Source: Salinirubrum litoreum
GTDB lineage: Archaea > Halobacteriota > Halobacteria > Halobacteriales > Haloferacaceae
Length of the DNA: 64,000 bases
Direction of reading: 5' to 3'
NCBI RefSeq assembly: GCF_020567425.1
Contig: NZ_JAJCVJ010000002.1
Span: 372,001-436,000 of the forward strand
Below are positions 34,742-43,796 of this stretch, piece by piece. The stretch's first letter is position 1. Every line of letters begins with the position of its first letter. The notes beneath the pieces were generated by a model, which was given only the letters and a program-made list of their open reading frames with translations, had not been told where the DNA came from and did no database searches. The translations under genes and the position numbers were made by a program.

Positions 34742-35644
34742 TCAGGCCTTCAGTCCACTGTAGACGGTGTACGCGAGGCCGGGAAGCTGTCGCGGTTCCG
34801 GAACCGTCCCCGCCTTGAGGTGGTCGATTCCCTCGCTGAACTTCCCCTCTGCGAAGAACAGTCTGGCCAGCGTGTACTGGTTCGCCCCCGTCACGTCGTG
34901 GCCGCGGGTCTCGTACTCGACGACGTCTTCGGCGAACGTCTTGAGCAGGTGGCAGTTCGCATCGCGGACGGCCGCCGCCGCCGGACCGCCGGAGGGGTAG
35001 CGCCGCAGGAGTGGCTCGTCGACGTAGGCCAGTTTCCCCTCCTTCAGCACGCGAATGAGGAACTCCGTGTCCTGATAGCGGTCGAACGACTCGTCGAAGC
35101 CGCCGATGCGGTCGACCACGTCCGCATCGACCAGCAGGGTCGACCCGGCGCTGGTGTGGAGCCGCTGACAGAGCACCTCGCGGACGAGTTTCTCGCCGCC
35201 CTCGACGCGGTCGGCGTTCCCCTGTCGGCCCAGCAAGTCGGTGAGGCGCTGGACGACCGGGTGTGCCGACTCGTCGGTGACGACGGTGGTTCCGCAGTAG
35301 GCGGCGACCCACTCGTCCGAGCGTGTCGCCACCGTCTCGACCTGCCGTTCGAGTTTCTCGGGGGCCCACTCGTCGTCGGAGTCGAGGAGGGCGACGTAGT
35401 CGCCCTCGGCAACCGCGATGCCGGTGTTTCGGGCCGCGCTCGCGCCGCTGTTCGTCTCGTGTTCGAGGACCGTCAACCGGGGGTCGTCGTACTCTTCGAG
35501 AACCGCGAGCGTCTCGTCGGTGGACGCGTCGTCCACGACGATGACCTCGATGTCGGTGAGCGTCTGGTCGAGTGCGGTCTCGACCGCTCGCGGGAGCACG
35601 TCTGCCCGGTTGTACGTCGGGATGACGACGCTGACGAGTACCAT
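34742..35644 (-). CDS. Glycosyltransferase family 2
   Basis: This 300-residue GT-A enzyme has SVVIPTYNRADVLPRAV and VIVVDDASTDETL, the metal-binding LLDSDDEW and a downstream FDRYQDTEFL. No membrane segment is evident, so it is likely a peripheral cytoplasmic transferase using a nucleotide sugar. It is monocistronic and convergent with the membrane regulator. Its promoter carries the CTTA-N6-ATAATAA element, divergent from the MoxR gene. Confidence 0.9.
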   Translation of the reverse strand: MVLVSVVIPTYNRADVLPRAVETALDQTLTDIEVIVVDDASTDETLAVLEEYDDPRLTVLEHETNSGASAARNTGIAVAEGDYVALLDSDDEWAPEKLERQVETVATRSDEWVAAYCGTTVVTDESAHPVVQRLTDLLGRQGNADRVEGGEKLVREVLCQRLHTSAGSTLLVDADVVDRIGGFDESFDRYQDTEFLIRVLKEGKLAYVDEPLLRRYPSGGPAAAAVRDANCHLLKTFAEDVVEYETRGHDVTGANQYTLARLFFAEGKFSEGIDHLKAGTVPEPRQLPGLAYTVYSGLKA

Positions 35645-35675
35645 CTGTCGGCCGGTAGTCGCCGCCCGACGGGCT

Positions 35676-35694
35676 TTATTACCGGCCGGCTAAG
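35676..35694 (-). promoter_or_regulatory. CTTA-N6-ATAATAA promoter element (for 34742-35644)
   Basis: On the minus strand, CTTAG-CCGGCC-GGTAATAA, ending 31 bp before ATG 35644. The second base of the box is G instead of A. Confidence 0.75.
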
Positions 35695-35751
35695 CCAGTG
35701 TGCCGCACTGCCCGCCACGTCGGAGTGACCCGGCCCGCCGTCGGGACACCG

Positions 35752-35770
35752 CTTACCGGTCGGATAATAA
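35752..35770 (+). promoter_or_regulatory. CTTA-N6-ATAATAA promoter element (for 35796-36764)
   Basis: CTTAC-CGGTCG-GATAATAA, ending 25 bp before ATG 35796, so the transcript is probably leaderless. Confidence 0.8.
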
Positions 35771-35795
35771 TGGCCGGTCGCCGGCACGGCCGGGT

Positions 35796-36764
35796 ATGGA
35801 CATCGCGGAACTACACGACAGAAGCGAGCGCGTCCTCGACGAGGTGGCGAAGGTCGTCGTGGTCGACAGAACGACACTGCAGACTGTGCTCACGGGCGCA
35901 CTCTCGCGGGGACACGTCCTGCTCGAGGACGTCCCCGGGACCGGCAAGACGCTGACCGCGAGAAGCTTCGCGACCGCACTCGGGCTGTCGTTCTCGCGCA
36001 TCCAGTTCACCCCCGACCTGCTGCCGGCGGACGTGACGGGGACCTACGTGTTCGACGAGGCGGACCGGTCGTTCGAGTTCTCCGAGGGCCCCATCTTCGC
36101 AAACGTCGTACTGGCCGACGAGATCAACCGCGCCTCGCCGAAGACGCAGGCGGCACTCCTGGAGGCGATGGGCGAAGGACAGGTCACCGTCGACGGCGTC
36201 ACCCACTCGCTGCCGGAGCCGTTCGTCGTCATCGCGACGCAGAACCCGGTCGAGCAGGGCGAGGGGACGTTCCCGTTGCCGGAGGCACAGAAGGACCGCT
36301 TCCTGGTGAAGGGGAGTCTCGGCTACCCCGAGGCGGAGGGTGAACTCGAACTACTCGACCGCCGGGACGCCCGCGACGTGCCGACGCCGTCCGCACAGCA
36401 GGTGCTGACGCCAGAGCAGGTCAGGGAGATGCAGCGGGTGCCGGAGACGGTCCGGGTCGACGACGAACTGAAGCAGTACATGGTCGACGTGGTGCGGGCG
36501 ACCCGGGGCCACGAACGTATCGCGGTCGGCGTCTCGCCGCGGGGGCTCCAGCGACTGTTCGAGTGTGTGCGTGCCACTGCGGCGGTCCACGGGCGGAGCT
36601 TCGCGCTGCCGGACGACGTGAAGACGGTCGCTCACGAGGTGCTGGCCCACCGGGTCGTCCCGACGGCGGAGGCGACGGTCGACGACGTGAGTCGGACGGA
36701 ACTCGTCGACGAGGTGGTGGCGTCCGTGACGGTCCCGACCGTCACTCGTGCAGCGCCACCGTGA
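35796..36764 (+). CDS. MoxR-family AAA+ ATPase
   Basis: This 322-residue protein has Walker A EDVPGTGKT (residues 44-52), Walker B VLADEINRASP and a sensor-like IATQNPVEQGEGTFPLPEAQ segment characteristic of MoxR. MoxR ATPases work as chaperones with DUF58/von Willebrand A proteins, here encoded on the opposite strand just downstream. The promoter element lies 25 bp upstream. Its stop overlaps the convergent DUF7519-like gene by 23 bp. Confidence 0.93.
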   Translation: MDIAELHDRSERVLDEVAKVVVVDRTTLQTVLTGALSRGHVLLEDVPGTGKTLTARSFATALGLSFSRIQFTPDLLPADVTGTYVFDEADRSFEFSEGPIFANVVLADEINRASPKTQAALLEAMGEGQVTVDGVTHSLPEPFVVIATQNPVEQGEGTFPLPEAQKDRFLVKGSLGYPEAEGELELLDRRDARDVPTPSAQQVLTPEQVREMQRVPETVRVDDELKQYMVDVVRATRGHERIAVGVSPRGLQRLFECVRATAAVHGRSFALPDDVKTVAHEVLAHRVVPTAEATVDDVSRTELVDEVVASVTVPTVTRAAPP

Positions 36765-37434
36765 GCAGCGTCGCCGCGACGAGGAGCAGGGCGACCGAGT
36801 GAAGATCGAGACCCGACGTGCCGACGTCGGCCGCGACCAGGCCGGCACCGACGGCGACCGCCCCCGCGAGCGCGGTACCCCCGAGGTGGGTCGCCTCCAC
36901 GCGCCACGTGCCGGTCGACCGGCCGAGCTGTTCACCGAGACCGATCGCGTTCTCCGCGGCGTCCCACGTCACGACGACGCCGACGGCCGCGACGAGCAGC
37001 GCACCCAGTCCTGCCGCCTGAAACAGCCCGGTAGCGACGACTGCGAGCAGCAGCAGCGCGGTGCCGACCTTCACCAGCAGATGTGAGCCCGTCCCGTACA
37101 CCGGCAGGACGCCGAGTCCGACGACGGTGACGCCGGCCGTGCCGAGGCCGACGGTCGCCACCGAAGGGACGCCGGCGACTGCGGTGACGGCGACGGCACT
37201 GCCGGCCAGCGCCCCCAGGACGCCGAGGACGACCCCGAGCGATCCGAGGAGCGGGTCGTCCGCCGCTCGGACGCGGTGCACGCCGCCGGCCAGCGAGGCG
37301 AGACCGACCGCCTGCAGCAGTGCGCCGGGGAGTGCCGACGGGACGAGCAGCGCGACGACGCCCGCGGCGACGGCGACGGTGACCAGCGAGCCGACCCAGG
37401 CGGGCCGCTCCGGCACCACGACGGCGTGACTCAC
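36742..37434 (-). CDS. Multi-pass membrane protein (DUF7519-like)
   Basis: This 230-residue hydrophobic protein has eight or so Ala/Val/Gly-rich segments and a GTG start overlapping the DUF58 stop by 4 bp. It ends the DUF4129-DUF7269-DUF58 unit. In haloarchaea a DUF7519 membrane protein usually accompanies MoxR-DUF58 clusters. I make that call from position and composition, not from a clear motif. Confidence 0.6.
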   Translation of the reverse strand: MSHAVVVPERPAWVGSLVTVAVAAGVVALLVPSALPGALLQAVGLASLAGGVHRVRAADDPLLGSLGVVLGVLGALAGSAVAVTAVAGVPSVATVGLGTAGVTVVGLGVLPVYGTGSHLLVKVGTALLLLAVVATGLFQAAGLGALLVAAVGVVVTWDAAENAIGLGEQLGRSTGTWRVEATHLGGTALAGAVAVGAGLVAADVGTSGLDLHSVALLLVAATLLTVALHE

Positions 37435-38690
37435 ACGCCCACCTCCCGTGTGTCTGCGACCGCGAGCGCCAGCGGATCGTCCAGCGACCACGCCACGACG
37501 GGGATACCGAGTTTCCGGAGGCGGTAGAGCCGGCTCCGACGCTCGGCGGCCGCCAGCCGCTCGCCTGCCGTCCCGTCTGCGGTCACGTCGGGCGATATCA
37601 CGGTGGCGAGGTGTCCGTGGGCCTCCAGTCGTCGGACGCCAGCCACGACCGCGTCGTCGGTCGCCGGGGAGACGACGACCACCTGTGTCTCGTCGCCGAG
37701 CCGTTCCAGCAGATGGTCGAACTGGTCGTCCACCGGTGGGTCCTCGCCCGTCGGCGTGGCGACGAAGCTGGGGTGGGTCGCGAGCGTGTCCAGCAGGTGG
37801 AGCCGGTGGTCCCGCCCCACGCCGGGGGCGACGTAGCACGGGTCCGGTCCGAGTGAGGCGACGCCGACGTGGTTGCGGTCGCGCTGGAGGCGGTCGACGA
37901 GTTGCTCCGTCGCGGAGACGGCGGCGTCGACGGCGTGGGTCCCGTCCGGCGGGCTCCGGCAGGCGCAAGCGCGGGCGTCGACGAGGACGAGGACCGCGGC
38001 CGACCGCTGTTCGCGGAACTCGACGGTCGTGAGGTCGCCGGTCGCGGCGTACCGGTTCCAGTCGATGCGGCCGGGCGCGTCTCCACGGCGGTACTCGCGG
38101 ACCTGTGCGAACTCCAGTCCCTCCCCGCTCGCCGACGCGGTCAACTCGCCGACGGCGTCGAGCGTCTGGGGCCTGAGCGGCGAGTCCGACATCGGGGTCG
38201 TGCAGTCGAGTTCGATCGAGTCGCCGGCCGCCACTTCGTCGGTCAACGTCCAGTTACCGGCGACGTCGCGGGCCACGACGGTCGTGGGCTCGAAGGTGTG
38301 GGTGCCGTGCCGGGCGACGACGGTGTAGCCGAACGTCGTCGACGCGCCGGGACGCAACACCGTCGCGTGCCGGGCGGTGTCCTCGACGACGGCCAGTGCC
38401 GGCGGGACGCCGTCGACCACCCGGCAGTCGAAGAGGGTGTCGCTCCCCTCGTTACGCAGCGTCACCGTCACCTCGACCCGGTCGCCGTCGCTGGGCGACG
38501 AGTCCGAGACCGCCCGGTCGACGGCGAGCGACGCCGACGGGGGCGGCGTGAGCCGGTGGTACGCGGCGAAGACGATACCGACGGTGGCCAGCGAGAGGAG
38601 CGCCTGTCGCTTCGCCAGCAGTCCGGCCGCTGCGAGGACGAGCGCGACGGCGACGACCCCCCGCCAGCGACGGGTTCGGGTCGGCGTCAT
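37431..38690 (-). CDS. DUF58 domain protein
   Basis: This 419-residue protein has two N-terminal membrane segments (about 10-45). A DUF11-like beta region (about 55-160) is followed by the DUF58 signature (VREYRRGDAPGRIDWNRYA) and a vWA-like fold with LVLVDARACACR. The start is ATG 38690, overlapping the previous stop by 4 bp. DUF58 proteins are clients or partners of MoxR ATPases. The assembly they help build here is unknown. Confidence 0.9.
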   Translation of the reverse strand: MTPTRTRRWRGVVAVALVLAAAGLLAKRQALLSLATVGIVFAAYHRLTPPPSASLAVDRAVSDSSPSDGDRVEVTVTLRNEGSDTLFDCRVVDGVPPALAVVEDTARHATVLRPGASTTFGYTVVARHGTHTFEPTTVVARDVAGNWTLTDEVAAGDSIELDCTTPMSDSPLRPQTLDAVGELTASASGEGLEFAQVREYRRGDAPGRIDWNRYAATGDLTTVEFREQRSAAVLVLVDARACACRSPPDGTHAVDAAVSATEQLVDRLQRDRNHVGVASLGPDPCYVAPGVGRDHRLHLLDTLATHPSFVATPTGEDPPVDDQFDHLLERLGDETQVVVVSPATDDAVVAGVRRLEAHGHLATVISPDVTADGTAGERLAAAERRSRLYRLRKLGIPVVAWSLDDPLALAVADTREVGV

Positions 38691-39274
38691 CGGCCCCCCT
38701 GTTCGTCGAGGCGAGCGACGGCACGGGCCGCCGCCCGGGCGCGGTACTCCACGGGCGTCTGCAGGCGGGCCGCGGCGTCGACGGCCGTCACCACGGTCGA
38801 CGCACGGGAGGCGTCCGCGGCGAGGAACGTGGCCGCCTCGCGGTCGTCGGTCCACTGCCCCTCGGCGACGAGTCGGGTCGCCTGCGCCCGGTCACAGTCG
38901 CGGGTCCGGACGAGCGTGCCGACGGCGGCCTCGCGAAGCCGTTCCCGGACCGAGTCGCGGGCCGCGTCGCCGACGACCGGGAGCCGGAACCGCCACGCCG
39001 AGACCGCCTCGTCGAATCCGTCGCCGGCCGCCGGTCGGTCGACCGTCGTCTCCGGGGCTGGCGTCTCTGCCTGTCGGAGCGTGGCGCTGCGGGCGGAGAC
39101 GACGACGGGTGCCGCGGCGAGCAGTGCCGCGCCTCCGAGCGCGACGAGCACGAAGTAGTCGCCGCCCAGTGTCGTCGCGAGCGCGTCGACGGTCCCCTCG
39201 ACGCCGCCGACAACGAGCCCGACTGCGAGCACGACGAGGCCCGTACCGGCCGAGAGTAGCTGTCGGCGTTTCAC
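38687..39274 (-). CDS. Membrane-anchored protein (DUF7269-like)
   Basis: This 195-residue protein has two membrane segments (about 5-30 and 38-60) and then a cytoplasmic helical domain, rich in Arg and Ala (ARDSVRERLREAAVGTLVRT). It lies between DUF4129 and DUF58 with 4-bp overlaps on both sides, the typical place of DUF7269 in haloarchaeal MoxR clusters. The name is based mainly on that position. Confidence 0.6.
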   Translation of the reverse strand: MKRRQLLSAGTGLVVLAVGLVVGGVEGTVDALATTLGGDYFVLVALGGAALLAAAPVVVSARSATLRQAETPAPETTVDRPAAGDGFDEAVSAWRFRLPVVGDAARDSVRERLREAAVGTLVRTRDCDRAQATRLVAEGQWTDDREAATFLAADASRASTVVTAVDAAARLQTPVEYRARAAARAVARLDEQGGR

Positions 39275-40125
39275 GAGTCGTCACCCCCCTCGCGGAGTCG
39301 CGACAGGTGGTGTGTCGCTCGTTCCCGGCGTTGCTCCGTCACCGGCGCACCGCCGTAGGTGACCTCCTCGAACAGCGCCGTCAGTGACCAGATCGCCTCG
39401 GGGTCTGCACCCCGGTCGGTCGCCAGCGCCGCCCGCTCCCGCGGCGTCAGTGCGCGCTCAGCGTCGACACCGACTCGCTCCATCGTCTCGACCCAGGCCC
39501 GCGACACCGGGTTCTGTGGGTCCGGGACACCCCGCGGAGCGTCGTGGTGCTCCCGTGGGTCGTTCTCTGAGCCACCGACGCCGAGTCTGTCGAGCAGTGC
39601 CCGCAGCCGTGCTCGAAGTCGGTCACGGTGGCGGACGGCGAGCGCGGCCCCGACGAGCAGGAGCAGGCCGGCGAGGACCGTCACCAGCGCGGAGAGGAGC
39701 GCACCCAGTGCAGACAGGAGGCTGTCGAGCGGGTCGTCGGAGCCGGTCCCCGGCCCGCGACCGTCGTCGTTCTGTCCCTCGCCCCCGCCGGGTGGCGGGT
39801 CGTCTCCGATGAACGACGCGTCCTCGGGTTCGTCACCGTTCTCGCCGCCGGGCGGTGGGTCACCCTGTCCGCCGTCCGGCGGGTCGTCTGCCGACCCCGA
39901 ACCACCCCCGGTCTGTTCGGTGGCGTCGTTCTTCGCGTCGTTGTACTGCTGTTTCAACTGACCGGCGTCGTCGGACTCGATGGGGAGCGAGGCGTAGTCG
40001 ACGTCGATGGCCTCGCCCGGCGAGGCGTCGACCGCCGAGTCGAGAGAGGCCGCTCCCGACCCGACGGCGAACAGGCAGACGAGTGCGACGGCGACGGTGA
40101 GCAGTCGGTCGGCAGTCACGGTCAT
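39271..40125 (-). CDS. DUF4129 domain protein
   Basis: This 284-residue protein starts at ATG 40125 with GGAGG six bases upstream. An earlier in-frame ATG (40194) would lie almost on the promoter element and is rejected. It has a signal sequence (about 7-24), a Gly/Pro/Asp-rich extracellular linker (80-140) and a membrane segment (about 145-172). The DUF4129 core follows with NPVSRAWVETMERVGV and AIWSLTALFEEVTYGG. DUF4129 typically lies at the C-terminus of transglutaminase-like proteins and is part of MoxR-DUF58 systems. Confidence 0.85.
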   Translation of the reverse strand: MTVTADRLLTVAVALVCLFAVGSGAASLDSAVDASPGEAIDVDYASLPIESDDAGQLKQQYNDAKNDATEQTGGGSGSADDPPDGGQGDPPPGGENGDEPEDASFIGDDPPPGGGEGQNDDGRGPGTGSDDPLDSLLSALGALLSALVTVLAGLLLLVGAALAVRHRDRLRARLRALLDRLGVGGSENDPREHHDAPRGVPDPQNPVSRAWVETMERVGVDAERALTPRERAALATDRGADPEAIWSLTALFEEVTYGGAPVTEQRRERATHHLSRLREGGDDS

Positions 40126-40200
40126 CTCCTCCGGTAGCGCAGGCGTGTCGTCGGGCTGCTGTATCTCATTGTCATTCCGTCCGAGGGCGCGCACGCCGCC

Positions 40201-40219
40201 TTATTATCGGGAGGATAAG
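40201..40219 (-). promoter_or_regulatory. CTTA-N6-ATAATAA promoter element (for DUF4129 operon)
   Basis: Minus strand CTTAT-CCTCCC-GATAATAA, 75 bp before ATG 40125. It supports the downstream start for that gene. Confidence 0.77.
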
Positions 40220-40224
40220 CCGCT

Positions 40225-40243
40225 GCTACGCGGCCGATAATAA
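40225..40243 (+). promoter_or_regulatory. CTTA-N6-ATAATAA promoter element (for 40278-41222)
   Basis: GCTAC-GCGGCC-GATAATAA, ending 34 bp before ATG 40278. It lies only 5 bp from the divergent copy, so the two factors or polymerases would compete or cooperate. Confidence 0.78.
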
Positions 40244-40277
40244 TGCGGGGGACGCCGGAACCGGATACCAGACCTAG

Positions 40278-41222
40278 ATGAACGAGTCAGCTACGCTCCG
40301 GAGATTCAGCATCGTACTCCTCGTCGGGCTGCTCGTCGTGACGGCAGGCTGTTCGTCGCTCGCCGGGAGCGACGGGCAACCGACCGACGCGACGACGGCC
40401 GCGCAGACAGAGACACCCTCGCCGACGGAGCATCCGTCGTCGACCGCGGCCGATAGCGGACACGGGAACCACGACCACAGCCACGACAACGAGTCCGCGA
40501 GCAACGCGACGGCAGAGAACGCCGGCAGGATCGCCGTCGTCGTCGCCGGGGAACGGGTCGACCTCTCCGGCGAGTTCGCCGACCGCGAGGCCATCCGGAT
40601 GGACGACGACCGGCGCGACACCTACCACGTCGACGGCGACGTGACCCTGCAGGCCGCGCTGTCGGCCGCCGACATCGAGGCGAACGCCTCGGCGCTCAGC
40701 TACGACGGGGAGACCTATCGCGACGCGACGAGCGGGACCGAGGTCGTCTATCGCGTCAACGGCGAACCGGTCGCCCCCGGCGAGGCGCAACTCGACCCCG
40801 GTGACGAGGTGTGGGTCGTCGTCGTCGAGAACGGTGGCACCGTCGACACGCCCGGCGACTACATCCCGCCCGAGCGACTCCACGTCCACGGCGACATCGA
40901 GTTCACCGTCGACGGCGAGCGGGTCGACTTCAGCCGCGAAAAGTACCAGCAGGCCGGCCACAACGACCACTTCCACTTCGAGGGCGGCCACGCGAACCCC
41001 TGGCACGCCCACTCGGCGCACGTGACGCTGGCCTACGGACTCTCGACGCTGGAGGGTATCGACGTCACCGCTGACACCGTCACCTACGACAACGAGACCT
41101 ACCGGTACGGCACCGACGACGCCGCCGCCGAGATACTCGTCAACGGGGAGCCGGTCGACGCGACGGACCACTACCTGAAAGACGGCGACTCGGTGACGGT
41201 CGTCGTCGACACCGACGACTGA
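40278..41222 (+). CDS. Secreted lipoprotein with His-rich linker and repeated domain
   Basis: This 314-residue protein has signal and lipobox LLVVTAGC (Cys25), then a Ser/Thr-rich linker with the His-rich stretch SGHGNHDHSHDN. A domain of about 115 residues is followed by a similar one, seen as VDLSGEFADREA and VDFSREKYQQAG, with GEPVAPGEAQLDPGD and GEPVDATDHYLKDGD. The late HNDHFHFEGGHANPWHAHSA suggests metal binding. No family is recognised. Cell-surface metal-binding is inferred from the His density. Confidence 0.7.
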   Translation: MNESATLRRFSIVLLVGLLVVTAGCSSLAGSDGQPTDATTAAQTETPSPTEHPSSTAADSGHGNHDHSHDNESASNATAENAGRIAVVVAGERVDLSGEFADREAIRMDDDRRDTYHVDGDVTLQAALSAADIEANASALSYDGETYRDATSGTEVVYRVNGEPVAPGEAQLDPGDEVWVVVVENGGTVDTPGDYIPPERLHVHGDIEFTVDGERVDFSREKYQQAGHNDHFHFEGGHANPWHAHSAHVTLAYGLSTLEGIDVTADTVTYDNETYRYGTDDAAAEILVNGEPVDATDHYLKDGDSVTVVVDTDD

Positions 41223-41333
41223 CGAGGCCCACTGGGAACGCATGAACCGTCACCGTCGGGCCGGCGCAGCGATCGAGAGGGTATCGGGAGCCGCGGCATC
41301 CGGCGAACGGACGCCGCCAGGAAGGGGGCAGCC

Positions 41334-43796
41334 GTGAACCGGAACATGGTGACGGCGTTCCTCTCGACGGCCAGCAGTCGGCTGGTCGTGCTGGGGGCGT
41401 CGCTCGTGTTGACGCCGGTGTTCATCAACGTCCTCGGCTTCGAACTGTACGGCCGGTACGGGACGCTGATGGCGATGTTCAGCCTCGCGACCATCTTCAT
41501 GAGTTCGGGCATCAACAGCGGGACCCGGAAGTTCCTCGGCGAGGAGCGCGACTACGACGAGTGGAAGGACCACGTCTTCGGCTACTACTTCCGACTCGGG
41601 ACGGTCCTGGCACTCCTCACCGCGGCGGCGTTCGTCGTCGCGGCGGAGACGGGGCTCGTCGCGCAGACACTCGGCGAGGGGTACGTCGCCGGCGTCTACG
41701 GCCTCGCGGGGGTGACCATCGCGGTGCAGTTCCGGGAGTTCTCCCGACGCTCGCTGATGGGGCTGAAGCTGGAACACCGGTCGGAGCCGCTCCGGGCGCT
41801 CGTCCGAGTGGGTGCCCGCGTCGTCCTCATCGGTATCGTCGCGCTCGGCTTCGGCATCGCCGGGATGATGGCCGGACTGGCCGCGGTGAACCTCGTCGTC
41901 GCGCTGCTGGCGCTGTGGTTCCTCCGCAACCACCTGTCGCTGTCGGCGGTGCTCAGTCGGACCCCCGACGGCTTCCCCACCCGGGAGCTGTTCAGCTTCA
42001 ACCACCTCTCTATCGTCTACTTCTTCCTGCTCACGACGATGTACCACGTCGACGTGCTGTTGCTCGCGGCCACGAACGCCGTCGGCGAGGTCGGCGTGGG
42101 CCACTACAAGTCGGCTCTCGTCGTCAGCCAGTTCCTCTGGTTCGTCCCGCGGTCGGTGCAGTCGATCATGATGCAGTCGACCTCGAGTCTCTGGGCCGAC
42201 GAGCGGTACGAACAGATCACCCAGATCGCCTCGCGGGTGACGCGGTACGCAATGCTGGTGGTGGTGTTGCTCGCCATCGGTGTCGGGGCGCTCGCGACCG
42301 ACTTCGTGCCGCTGTACCTCGGCGCGGACGCCACGCCGGTCGTCGCGCCCCTGCTGGTGTTGCTCCCGGGGACGGTCGCCTTCGCGGCCGCACGCCCCAT
42401 CGTCGCCATCAGCCACGCGAAGGGCGACACGAAGCCGCTCATCGCCGCGACCGGCGTCTCGGCGCTGGCGAACTTCGGACTCAACCTGCTGCTCATCCCG
42501 CGGTTCGGCCTCGTCGGGGCGGCCGCGGCGACGACCGTCGGCTACGCCTCGCTCCCGGTGACACACACTGTCACCGCGCGGTATCTCGGCTATCGACCGT
42601 TCGCGGACGCGCGCCCGCTCCGGGTGCTGGTGACGGCTCTGATCGCGGCGGTGCCCATCGTGCTGTTGGCCTCGACCATCGAGTCGAGTCTGCTGGCGCT
42701 GGCTGTCGTCCCGCCGGTCGGCTTCCTCGTCTACGTCACGATGGCGTTCGTCACCGGCGCGATGGACGTAGACGAGACACTCGACGTACTCACCTCGCTC
42801 CCGGACCCGATCGGGTCGCGGGCGACCAGCCTCCGCGAGGGACAGGGGACGGTAACGACGACGGGAGGCCCGGTCCAGAGCGCCGCGACCGGCACGTCCG
42901 GCGGTGGAGTCGTCCACTGGGCGGGGCGGAACCGCGACACGCTCCAGCGTCTCCTCCTCGTGTTCGGCGTCCTGCTCTCGATCTCCGGCGTCGCGCTGGC
43001 GATCGGGATTCCGGGCGTCCCGACAATCGACGTCGACCCGCAGGTCCCGACCCCGAACGGGACGGCGACCCCGGCCCCGACGACGCCGGGCGGACCGACC
43101 GCCACGCCGAACGGGACGGGGACGACTTCGACGGCCTCGCCGACCGAGACGGAGACGACGCCGACCGCCACGCCGAACGTGACCACGACGACCGACACGC
43201 CGCCGCCCTCGGAGACGAGTACGGCGACGGAGACGGACACCGGGACCCGGACGCCCACGGAAACCGAGCGTCGGACGCCCACGGAGACGGCGACTCCGAC
43301 TGCGACTCCGGCACCGACTCCGACCGAGACCACCACGCCGACAACGACTCCGACCGAAACCGCCACGCCGACAGCAACTCCGACCGAAACCGCCACACCG
43401 ACAGCGACACCGACCGAAACCGCCACGCCGACCACAACGCCGAATAGGACGGTGACACCGACCGAGACGGCGACTCCGACCGAGACCGCCACCCCGACCA
43501 CAACGCCGACCGAGACGGCGACACCGACCGAGACCGCCACACCGACAGCGACGACGAGCACCGGCACTGCTACCCCGACGGGCACCAGCACGACTACGAC
43601 GACCCCGACCGCGACGAACACCACAGAACTGAACACCTCGACCGGAGACCAGACGACGTCGACCACGGCAGTGGGCGGAACCGAGTACGTCCTCGGGAGC
43701 CTGACCGGACTCGTTCTGCCGACGCGGAACCCGCTGGGTATCCACATCTTCTTCCTCGGAGCGGTCGGTCTCCTCGTGGCACGCGCTCGGGGGTGA
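41334..43796 (+). CDS. Wzx-like polysaccharide flippase with Thr/Pro-rich stalk
   Basis: This 820-residue protein starts at GTG 41334 after a Shine-Dalgarno-like gaaggggg; ATG 41346 is an alternative. Residues 1-480 form a MATE/Wzx-type transporter with about 12-14 membrane segments (LVVLGASLVLTPVFINVLGF, IPRFGLVGAAAATTVGYASLP). A further hydrophobic segment at about 540-562 leads to an unusual 200-residue Thr/Pro/Glu/Ala stalk (about 570-775), then a short region and a C-terminal membrane helix with a basic end. A flippase normally ends near residue 480-510. The tail could be heavily O-glycosylated and project from the cell; this is inference. Confidence 0.82.
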   Translation: MNRNMVTAFLSTASSRLVVLGASLVLTPVFINVLGFELYGRYGTLMAMFSLATIFMSSGINSGTRKFLGEERDYDEWKDHVFGYYFRLGTVLALLTAAAFVVAAETGLVAQTLGEGYVAGVYGLAGVTIAVQFREFSRRSLMGLKLEHRSEPLRALVRVGARVVLIGIVALGFGIAGMMAGLAAVNLVVALLALWFLRNHLSLSAVLSRTPDGFPTRELFSFNHLSIVYFFLLTTMYHVDVLLLAATNAVGEVGVGHYKSALVVSQFLWFVPRSVQSIMMQSTSSLWADERYEQITQIASRVTRYAMLVVVLLAIGVGALATDFVPLYLGADATPVVAPLLVLLPGTVAFAAARPIVAISHAKGDTKPLIAATGVSALANFGLNLLLIPRFGLVGAAAATTVGYASLPVTHTVTARYLGYRPFADARPLRVLVTALIAAVPIVLLASTIESSLLALAVVPPVGFLVYVTMAFVTGAMDVDETLDVLTSLPDPIGSRATSLREGQGTVTTTGGPVQSAATGTSGGGVVHWAGRNRDTLQRLLLVFGVLLSISGVALAIGIPGVPTIDVDPQVPTPNGTATPAPTTPGGPTATPNGTGTTSTASPTETETTPTATPNVTTTTDTPPPSETSTATETDTGTRTPTETERRTPTETATPTATPAPTPTETTTPTTTPTETATPTATPTETATPTATPTETATPTTTPNRTVTPTETATPTETATPTTTPTETATPTETATPTATTSTGTATPTGTSTTTTTPTATNTTELNTSTGDQTTSTTAVGGTEYVLGSLTGLVLPTRNPLGIHIFFLGAVGLLVARARG
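43060..43620 (+). repeat. Low-complexity Thr/Pro tandem repeats inside flippase
   Basis: The coding DNA is built of irregular 12-30 bp repeats on the theme acnccgaccgagacc, translating as TPTETATPTATPTET-type runs. The reading frame stays open across it. Such a tract is prone to copy-number change between strains. Confidence 0.85.

Noticed and set aside
40126-40194. Longer N-terminus for the DUF4129 protein from ATG 40194
   Set aside because: It would begin 7 bp after the promoter box; the ATG at 40125 has a good ribosome site and directly precedes the signal sequence.
41250-43745. 831-residue minus-strand frame opposite the flippase
   Set aside because: Composition is Arg/His-rich and repetitive, typical of the antisense of a GC-rich gene; the flippase frame has clear transporter features.
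43060-43796. A separate surface glycoprotein gene in the Thr/Pro region
   Set aside because: No in-frame start with a ribosome site separates it from the flippase, and the frame is continuous; treated as a fusion.
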